Assembly: GCA_034770075.1 (NCBI GenBank)
Contig: CM068383.1
Location: forward strand, 37,963,222 to 38,027,221
From: Aralia elata
Lineage: Eukaryota; Streptophyta; Magnoliopsida; Apiales; Araliaceae
DNA length: 64,000 nucleotides
Direction: 5' to 3'
Position 1 is the first letter of the stretch. Each line of letters opens with the position of its first letter. Under the pieces are notes generated by a model. That model worked only from the letters and a program-made list of their open reading frames with translations, was not told where the DNA came from and did not search any database. Both the position numbers and the translations under genes were made by a program. Positions 56,065-64,000 of the stretch are shown one piece after another.

Positions 56065-59000
56065 CTAAAGTAAACTAAAAACAATGATACGAAAGATTGT
56101 TGGGTTGCCTCCCAAAAGCGCTTGGTTTAACGTCGTCAGCCAGACGACCTTGATGGTATCAGATGTCTGCTTGATCGACCGACGTAAGATATATCGATGA
56201 TGATTGGCGATCGATATCACCCCCCAGTAGTGTTTCAATCTCTGACCATTAACTTTGAACGTCCGCTTTGAATTGGGTTCTTCAACCTCAATAGCACCAT
56301 GCGGAGCGACTGAAGTAACCACGAATGGTCCCGACCATCTGGATTTTAATTTGCCGGGAAAAAGACGCAACCTGGAATTGAATAGCAATACTGTCTGTCC
56401 CGGTTCGAACTTCCGATCAAGGATACGTTTGTCATGCCATTTCTTAACTTTTTCCTTATAGAGTTTGGCATTTTCATACGCGCGATGGCGGAATTCATCC
56501 ATCTCGTTCAATTGAAGAAGCCGCTTCTCGCCTGAAGCTTGGAGATCAAAGTTTAACTTACGGATGGCCCAATACGCTTTATGTTCCAGCTCCACCGGTA
56601 AATGACACGCTTTTCCATAAACCATTCGATACGGTGACATTCCGATGGGGTTCTTATATGCTGTGCGATATGCCCATAAAGCATCATCTAACTTCATCGC
56701 CCAATCCTTACGTGATGGATTCACGACTTTCTCCAAGATGCTCTTAATCTCGCGATTTAACACTTCGGCTTGACCATTTGTTTGGGGATGGTAAGCCGTA
56801 GCTATTTTGTGTTGAACCCCATACGAAACAAGAAGCTTAGCGAAGTGTTTATTCCAGAAATGGGTACCTTCATCACTGATTATGGCTCGTGGTGTTCCGA
56901 ACCTGGTGAAAATGTTCTTCCGTAAGAACCGCAAAACAACCTTGGCATCATTGGTGGGTAAAGCATCTGCTTCAACCCATTTTGACACATAGTCCACTGC
57001 CAATAATATATACTGATTGTTTAATGATGAAGGAAATGGCCCCATAAAGTCAATGCCCCATACATCAAAAAGTTCAACTTCAAGTATGTTGTTGAGAGGC
57101 ATTTCGTTCCGCTTAGAGATATTTCCAACCCGTTGGCATTGGTCGCACTTTAGGACAAAAAGATGAGCGTCTTTGAACAACGAGGGCCAGAAAAAACCTG
57201 ATTGGAGCACTTTTGCCGCTGTCCGTTCGCCTCCATAGTGCCCACCATACTCTGAAGAATGACAATGAGTTAGGATGCTATCCATCTCTTCACCGGGCAC
57301 ACATCGCCTGATCATTTGGTCTGCACAAGTCTTGAATAAGAACGGCTCCTCCCAGAAATATTGCTTGACATCATGAAGAAATTTCTTTCGTTGTTGAAAA
57401 CTCAAATCCGGAGGGAGGACGTTGCTTACCAGATAATTGACAAAATCCGCATACCAAGGCACTTTCGTCGTGATCCGAAACAATTGCTCATCCGGAAACG
57501 ATTCGTTGATCACTAATTCATCTGGTTTCACTTCGGAGTTTTCTAATCTGGAAAGATGATCAGCGACCTGATTTTCTGTGCCTTTCCTGTCTCGGATCTC
57601 TAAGTCGAATTCTTGCAAGAGAAGAACCCAACGAATCAACCTTGGCTTTGCATCTTTCTTCTCAATCAGATACTTGATTGCCGAATGATCCGTAAAAACT
57701 ATCACCTTAGTCCCAACTAGATATGCCCGAAACTTGTCAAAAGCAAACACCACCGCAAGTAATTCTTTCTCAGTTGTTGTATAATTGAGCTGAGCACCCG
57801 TGAGAGTCTTGCTTGCGTAGTAGATTGTGTGAAATATCTTATCTCTACGTTGCCCCAAAACCGCTCTAACTGCGAAATCACTTGCATCGCACATAAGTTC
57901 AAATGGAATGGACCAATCAGGAGCAACTATGATCGGAGCTGACACCAATTTCTTCTTCAGTACTTCAAATGCATCGATGCACGATTGATCAATTTTGAAA
58001 GGAGCATCTTTCTCAAGGAGTGTGCATAATGGTTTGGAAATTTTGGAGAAGTCTTTTATGAAACGCCGATAAAAGCCTGCATGACCAAGAAAACTCCGAA
58101 TTCCCTTTACTGAAGTAGGTGGAGGTAATTTGTCAATTGCTTCTATCTTGGCTGGATCCACCTCAATTCCTCCCGCGGAGACCTTATGACCCAATATTAT
58201 ACCTTCACTTACCATGAAGTGACATTTTTCCTAATTGAGTACCAGATTCGTCTCCACACACCTTTTTAATACTAAAATCAGATTATTCAGACACCGATCA
58301 AAACTGTCTCCAAAGACCGAGAAATCATCCATGAAGACTTCCAAATTCTGTTCTACCATATCCGAGAAAATAGCCATCATACATCTCTGGAATGTGGCCG
58401 CTGCGTTGCAAAGACCAAATGACATCCTTCGGAAAGCGAAAGTTCCATAAGGACAAGTGAACGTGGTCTTCTCTTGGTCTTCCGGAGCGATTGCAATCTG
58501 GTTATATCCTGAATATCCATCCAAAAGATAGTAAAATTGATGACCCGCTAACCTATCCAACATATGGTCAATGAAAGGCAAGGGAAAATGATCCTTACGA
58601 GTCGCCTTGTTCAATTTGCGGTAATCAATACACACTCTCCACCCAGTCACAGTCCGTGTTGGGATGAGCTCGTTATATTCGTTTGCTACCACAGTCATTC
58701 CGCCTTTCTTTGGTACACAATGCACAGGACTGACCCAAGAGCTATCTGAAATTGGATATATTATTCCCGCATCCAACCACTTGATGATTTCCTTTTTCAC
58801 CACATCCTTCATGATTGGATTTAATCTTCTCTGTTGCTCAATTACTGGTTTTGCCTCTTCTTCGAGTAAGATTTTATGCATGCAAAACGATGGGCTAATG
58901 CCCTTTATATCAGCTATGGTCCACCCAATTGCTGTCTTAAACTCGCGCAACACCCTCAATAGTTTTTCTTCTTGAATTTCATTTAAATGAGCAGAAACTA

Positions 59001-61536
59001 TTATCGGTAAAGTGTTGGAATCGCCTAAGTAAGCATACCTTAGATGAGTGGGAAGGGGTTTTAGTTCTAAGACCGGTGGTTCCTCCTTTGACGTTTTAGA
59101 TTGCTTCTCTACTTCTTTGGTGCGATCCAGACTATCAAATTGCTTGTTGAATTTCCGAGATATTGGTACCGCATCAAGTATTTTCACATAATCCATCTGA
59201 TCCAAGTCGTCAATTTCATCAGAACCAGTTAATGCCGCCTCTAGGGGATCTGCTAAGTAAGTTCTGTTGAATACCTCGATCACTGCCTCTTCCACTATGT
59301 CAATTCGCGAGCACACCTCGGCTTCTTCAGGGAATTTCATTGATTTGAACACATTGAAAGTGACTTCCTGATCGTTAACTCTCATTGTCAATTCACCCTT
59401 CTGCACATCTATCAAAGTTTTTCCTGTTGCTAAGAATGGTCGGCCCAATATAATTGGGATTTCTTTGTCCTCCTCGTAATCAAGAATGATGAAATCAGCC
59501 GGGAAAATGAACTTGTCAACCTTTACCAGAATGTCTTCCACAATTCCCCTCGGATAGGTTACTGACCGATCTGCTAACTGCAAGCTGATATTTGTCGGTT
59601 TTGGTGCTTTCAACCCAAGCTGAGTGTAAACTGATAATGGCATTAAGTTGATACTCGCTCCCAAATCGCACAATGCCCTTCCAGAAAACTGATTACCTAT
59701 CACGCACGGAATAGTGAAACTACCCGGATCCTTCAATTTCGGCGGTAATTTATTTTGCAAGATTGCACTGCACTCTTCGGTTAGTGCCACTGTCTCAAAT
59801 TCACCCAATTTCCTCTTTTTAGACAAGACTTCCTTCATGAATTTGGCATAACTGGGCATTTGTTCCAAAGCTTCTGCAAAAGGAATGTTGATATGAAGCT
59901 TCTTAAAGACCTCCAAAAATTTCGAGAATTGTTTGTCTAATTTGGATTTCTGAAATCTCTGAGGGAATGGAAGTGGAGGCACTACACTTCTTTGCTTGCT
60001 TACATTAAGTTTTACCTCCTCTTCTGGACTCTTTTCTGACTTGGTATCATCGCCCACATTTTCCTCAGTGACTACCCCGTTATTTTCAGCAGATTTTTGC
60101 TTCTCACTTCCCTTCACCACCTCAGTTAGCTCTTTTCCGCTTCTTAAAGTTACGGCTTTGCAATGCTCTTTCCCACTATGATTAATTTCAGTATCACTCG
60201 GTAGTGCTCCGTGAAGACGAGTGTTCAATGCTTGAGCTATCTGACCCATCTGATTCTCCAAATTTCTGATTGATACCGCTTGGCTCTTCACATTTAAATC
60301 TACCTGATTCAACAACTTATCTTGCTCTGTCATCCTCTTATCGGTAGCTACAATGAATTTTGCTAACACATCTTCTAAATTCGGCTTCCTTTCCGCCTGC
60401 TGTGGACCTTGATTCTGAAAACCGGGTGGGTTCTGTGGTCGTGGAGCCTGAGTTTGAGCTTGATTGTTACTCCAAGAGAAACCCGGATGGTTCCTCCAAC
60501 CCGGATTATAAGCATTCTGATACGGTGCTGGCGGTCTGTTATAGCTTCCTACAAACTGAGCTGACTCTGCATTTATAGGACACTGATCTGTGGAGTGCTC
60601 TCCTGCACACTGTTCACAAATTATCGCCACTTGTGCAACTGATCGCGGTCCCCATGAATCTATCTTCCTCGTTAGAGCAGACATCTGGGCTGCTAAGGCT
60701 GTAACTGCATCGACTTCTATTTTCCTTGCTGTTTTTGACTGATTTAACCGTGCCGTAGGCCACTGGTAGTTATTGGTTGCCATTGTTTCTAACAATTGGA
60801 AAGCTTCATCAATATTCTTACCCATGATGGCATCTCCAGCAGCTGCATCAATACTAGCCCTCGTAGGACCATCCAATCCATCGCAGAACGTTTGTACCTG
60901 CAACCATTTCTGGATTCCATGGTGCGGACACTTTCGAAGCAAGTCCTTAAACCGTTCCCATGCCTCATTCAATGTTTCTGAGTCAAACTGGGTGAAAGTG
61001 TGAATTTCATTTCTTAGTCTTGCCGTCTTTGCTGGTGGAAAGAACTTAGCCAGAAATTTTTGAGCTAAGTCGTCCCAAGCCGTGATTGAACCTGGTGGCA
61101 AAGAATGTAGCCAACTCTTTGCTTTATCTCTCAGTGTGAATGGGAAAAGTCTTAACCTTATAGCTTCTTCTGTAACGTTGTTACACTTGAAGGTGTCGCA
61201 AATTTCTAAGAAACTTCTGATGTGTTCACTCGGGTCATCATTCGGACTACCCCCAAACTGTCCCGAATTCTGTAACATTTGAATCGTACCCGGTTTTATC
61301 TCATAGCTGTTCGCATTGATCGCAGGTCTCCGAATGCTAGACTGAATATCTGTAACTGTAGGCATGGCATAATCCCTAATTGACCTTTGCTCTTCCCCAG
61401 CCATGTTTAAAGGAATTTCTTCTCCCTCTGCCAGTTTTTCTTCACTATTCAATCTTAATTTCCGGAACTTCTTCTCAATATCCTCGGTGTATAACAAAAG
61501 CTCCTTTTTACCCTTAGATCTAGTGTGCATACACAA
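56065..61536 (-). pseudogene. Athila A gag-pol polyprotein with a single nonsense codon
   Basis: One frame of about 1,820 codons, interrupted only by TAG at about 58228-58230 where TGG (Trp) is expected from the copy-to-copy pattern. Residues approximately 90-270: gag capsid (SFLEICDTFKCNN, KSWLHSLPPGSITAWDDLA, FLAKFFPPAKTARLRNE). About 305: a compact Cys-rich motif, CEQCAGEHSTDQC, one residue shorter than a standard CCHC knuckle. About 625: protease (ALCDLGASINLMP, IILGRPFLATG). About 890-1085: RT (WRVCIDYRKLNKAT, RRMSFGLCNAAATFQRC, FMDDFSVFG). After the TAG: RNase H (CDASDFAVRAVLGQ, VFTDHSAIKYL), integrase zinc finger (HCHSSEYGGHY...CDQCQRVGNI), core (GIDFMGPFPSS, ISDEGTHFWN, AYHPQTNGQAEVLNRE) and a C-terminus with LKHYWG. 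All catalytic acidic residues look present. Confidence 0.94.
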
Positions 61537-61652
61537 ATGAGCTACCTGCGAAAAGAAGAAACAAAATAAGAAAAATTAAAATAAAAAGAAAGTGTTTAAA
61601 CTAAAACCGAATTGATTGAAACTAATATGGAATTAATATTTAAACTACGGAT

Positions 61653-61670
61653 TCCCCGGCAACGGCGCCA
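61653..61670 (-). other. Primer-binding site of Athila A (tRNA-Asp)
   Basis: Minus-strand TGGCGCCGTTGCCGGGGA, 18 bases complementary to the 3' end of plant tRNA-Asp, lies six bases inside the 5' LTR. A tRNA-Asp primer is known for Athila elements. It is not a tRNA gene. Confidence 0.88.
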
Positions 61671-61676
61671 AAAACT

Positions 61677-62949
61677 TGTTGTCAATTTTAAATACAATCA
61701 AATACGCGCAAGTGTACGTGATCAACAAGTAATATTGAATAAGTAACAAGTGTCGAACCCACAAGGAATCCAGTTAAATAAACTCCAACTACTAATTTTA
61801 TACCAATTCAATCTCTATTTAAACGATCACAAATTTTGATTATGATTTGACTAATGACGTTAACTAAGAAAATTATCTAACACTAAGGTTGATTTTCAAA
61901 TGATTAAGACTTAAGACTACAATATCCCCAATTATGTCATATAAATCAATGTATCAAATCTATCCAATTATTAAATTCATCCGAGTTGTTAACAGGAATT
62001 CCCTTTATTTATAAGCCCTTTTCCAAGTGATCAAATAAATTTATCTAACTCAATTAATTATGCGATATTCCTATGCAAAACAATGGAGTTAAATTTATTA
62101 AGAACCAATTCCCATGAGTTACATGCAGCGAAGAGATATCCCTATTCACTTCACAACCCCAATTATTTATCCCATGCAAATAATCAAGGATACAAGCTAT
62201 TATATCAAGATCTAACCCTAGATTTCATCTCCCGAATTCACCTAGAGTATCCCACTAATTGTTGATCAGGCAATTAATTAATTAACACAGATATGATAGA
62301 CAACTCAATAATGAAGTAATAATTGGAATCAAATAAATAATTAATCCATAATCAATAATGGTTCAATTGTAGCCTTAATTATAAATTTAGTTCATGCTAG
62401 AATTAAAAACCAAATATCCAAAATAAGTCATCACAATTAATTACAATCTGAAAAACATAAGGAGTAAGAAAAACTCTGTCAAAGTCTCCTTTCGCCTTCA
62501 CGTCTTCAGTCTGAATTCCTTGTGAGCTTCCCTTGAATCCTCAATCTCCAAATTCTAATCTCTGCTTTAATCTCTGAATATCAAAAGCTCTCTTTTGTTA
62601 GAAGCTCCTCTCCCTTTTATACTTGAATTTCCCTTCTCAAAATTAGGTTTAGAGCCTCCAAAAACAATTAGAACTCCTCAATCCTTCATCCAGTTGGAAA
62701 GAATTTTCATAACTTTCTGCGTCCCAAAGCCCCAGCTTTCAAATCCTTCACAAACTGAAAGCCCCAGCTTTCAACTTCAGCTTATTTACAAAACTGCCAC
62801 TCCATGCCCAAAATTGCCCGATTCGCCTAGTCAGCCGCATTTTCCTACAAAATCCAACTTAAACAAATAAAATGTCCTAAAATACTTTAAAACACACAAA
62901 ATATTAAGTCTAAAAATACCTAATTAGTGGGTAAAATACCCACTCATCA
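61677..62949 (-). repeat. 5' LTR of Athila A (1,273 bp)
   Basis: Same ends and length as 51714-52986; I find 11 single-base differences and no indel. TATA box TATAAAAG at 62614-62621 (minus) would drive the genomic transcript, starting near 62585. Two AAAGCCCCAGCTTT near-palindromes lie at about 62729-62785. Confidence 0.96.
62614..62621 (-). promoter_or_regulatory. LTR TATA box, Athila A 5' LTR
   Basis: TATAAAAG on the minus strand, conserved in the 3' LTR at 52651-52658. Position inside the LTR fits a promoter; the start site is inferred. Confidence 0.55.
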
Positions 62950-62954
62950 AATAC

Positions 62955-63066
62955 CACTACGAATTTATCCAAAAATGGTTTAAACACTCTATTCATTAAA
63001 TCCATAAATGTTGCAGGTGCGTTTGTTAAACCAAATGACATAACTAAAAACTCATAGTGACCATAT
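62955..63066 (-). pseudogene. Tekay G reverse transcriptase fragment upstream of Athila A
   Basis: About 37 codons of RT (YGHYEFLVMSFGLTNAPATF, then MNRVFKPFLDKF), directly continuous in frame with 51713 once one copy of AATAC is discounted. The junction falls in the catalytic FIDD box. The piece is truncated at 63066 by copia H. Confidence 0.92.
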
Positions 63067-64000
63067 TGTTAGGTTTGTGTATAGCGCGAACATGCAATCA
63101 AATTACATAAATAGTGCGGAAGCGCGATAAAACAGATTTTAAAATTTTTATAAAAACCATCACCATGATCGATCAATGTGCTCAATTAACGATATAAACG
63201 AAAGAGAAAGAGAATAAGAATTATACCCTCGTAGAACAAAGCTTCCTCGGGTACAAGTTCAACTCCTAGTCCTTCGTGTTCTCCTCGAATTCAACGGTGT
63301 GATTCATTCCTTTGATCAACGTTAGCCACCCAAGTGTTTAGCCTCTAGAGGTGATCCACCAAAGAAGAACAAGTATTCAAGAAATTGGGTGTTTGGCAAA
63401 AACCCTAGTTTCTATCTCTATAGAAATTGCAAGTACTCTCCACAAATCTTATGCAAGAGTGTGTAACCCTAATCTATGATAAGACTCTTCTTATTTATAG
63501 ATGTAGGAATAACCCTTCCCGAAACTATTTAGGATTTAGGGTTTATATTCTAATTAAACTCCTTTAATTAATTATACTCCTAATCCAATTAGGAATTCGT
63601 GAGAGAGTACTTCTATTAATTAATTCCCAATCCCTATTAGGAAATAAATAATAGTTCTATTAATTAATTCCCAATCCTTATTAGGAATTAAATAATAGTA
63701 ATAGTAATAATAATAATAAGACTCCTCTTATTAATTTATATTTAATATTTTCAAAATATTAAATAATAAATATTAAGCTATTTAATTTATTCTATCTCCA
63801 TAGACTAAATTAAATACACTTAACTTATTATTACAATTATGCCATTTACTTCTTAAATAAATATTTTTCTTTTTGCGGTGTAACCCTTTAGGTTCTCCAT
63901 ATTAAACCGGTTGTGAATAAATCAATTAGAACAATTGTAATCTTATTTAAATAAATAAATTAAACTATTTAATTCATTTAAATAAATAATATTTATTCTA
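63067..64000 (-). repeat. Partial copia LTR, minus strand (copia H)
   Basis: Distal part of a minus-strand copia LTR ending ATACAAACCTAACA at 63067, similar to copia F from 39210 onward; it continues past the window. TATA box TATAAATA at 63492-63499 (minus). A 44-bp duplication ('ttctattaattaattcccaa', at 63611 and 63655) is unique to this copy. It interrupts Tekay G in RT. Confidence 0.9.

Larger units (their letters stand above)
51714..62949 (-). mobile_element. Complete Athila-type Ty3/gypsy retrotransposon (Athila A), 11,236 bp
   Basis: Two 1,273-bp LTRs (51714-52986 and 61677-62949) flank, in element order, a tRNA-Asp primer site, gag-pol, a spacer with GC-rich repeats, an extra ORF, a 3' UTR with a conserved block, and a polypurine tract. 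A perfect target duplication AATAC flanks it (51709-51713 and 62950-62954). I count 11 base differences between the LTRs and no length difference, so it is the youngest large insertion here that can be dated. Gag-pol has one nonsense codon and the extra ORF is open, so the copy is close to intact. It may still be mobilised in trans, which is an inference. Confidence 0.96.
46543..63066 (-). mobile_element. Tekay-type Ty3/gypsy element G, split by Athila A
   Basis: A minus-strand element with 3' LTR (46543-49263), duplicated polypurine tract, and pol from chromodomain back to mid-RT (49374-51713 plus 62955-63066). Athila A sits in RT with duplicated AATAC. Protease, gag and the 5' LTR are missing because copia H begins at 63067. 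It inserted in the leader of copia F. Confidence 0.92.

Noticed and set aside
61653..61670. Sequence matching the 3' end of tRNA-Asp
   Set aside because: Only 18 bases match and they sit beside the 5' LTR; it is the primer-binding site, not a tRNA gene.

Overview
This window is nuclear DNA from a flowering plant, most likely a eudicot. It is AT-rich and consists almost entirely of LTR retrotransposons nested inside one another. Plant origin is shown by Ty3/gypsy elements of the Tekay/Del chromovirus and Athila types, Ty1/copia elements primed by initiator tRNA-Met, a CACTA DNA transposon, and spliceosomal-intron fragments of a plant ribonucleotide reductase gene. I see no intact host gene, rRNA gene, tRNA gene or CRISPR array. 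The setting looks like pericentromeric or other heterochromatic repeat sequence; that is an inference.

Left stack (1-28,045). The oldest element is a minus-strand Athila-type element ("Athila B": LTR 6568-7985, 3' UTR, extra ORF, spacer, pol to 16079). Its 3' LTR was hit by a minus-strand Tekay-type LTR (5844-6567), which was hit by a plus-strand Tekay element (1-5843, 3.9-kb 3' LTR). Its extra ORF is split by a solo LTR (10498-13274, target duplication GAATT). Its pol is cut at 16080 by a plus-strand copia element ("copia A", 16080-25596). Copia A's gag carries a 5.0-kb CACTA element (17267-22295, TGA duplication) holding three exons of a ribonucleotide reductase large-subunit gene. Copia A is broken at 25597 by a minus-strand copia LTR and pol fragment ("copia C2").

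Middle and right stack (28,046-64,000). The 3' half of a plus-strand Athila element ("Athila C", to about 32508) sits in the gag of a plus-strand Tekay element ("Tekay D", about 32509-35131). Tekay D is cut by copia E (+, 35132-39209). Copia E is cut in gag by copia F (-, 39210-46542), F is cut in its leader by Tekay G (-, 46543-63066), and G is cut inside its reverse-transcriptase active-site box by Athila A (-, 51714-62949). Athila A is complete, with two 1273-bp LTRs, tRNA-Asp primer site, gag-pol with one nonsense codon, and target duplication AATAC. Tekay G is also cut at 63067 by copia H (-). This is nesting five levels deep.

The most interesting signals lie in the non-coding parts. (1) A roughly 190-nt hairpin-bearing block in the 3' UTR is conserved among three otherwise diverged Athila copies. 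(2) A four-copy motif in the copia leader changes sequence nearly in concert between copies. (3) Arrays of short GC-rich palindromes occur in LTRs, leaders and spacers of Athila, Tekay and copia elements; the palindrome type matches between the LTR and spacer of one element but differs between elements. (4) The CACTA element has captured gene exons with splice sites. (5) An extra Athila ORF of unknown function, with a basic N-terminus, is present three times.
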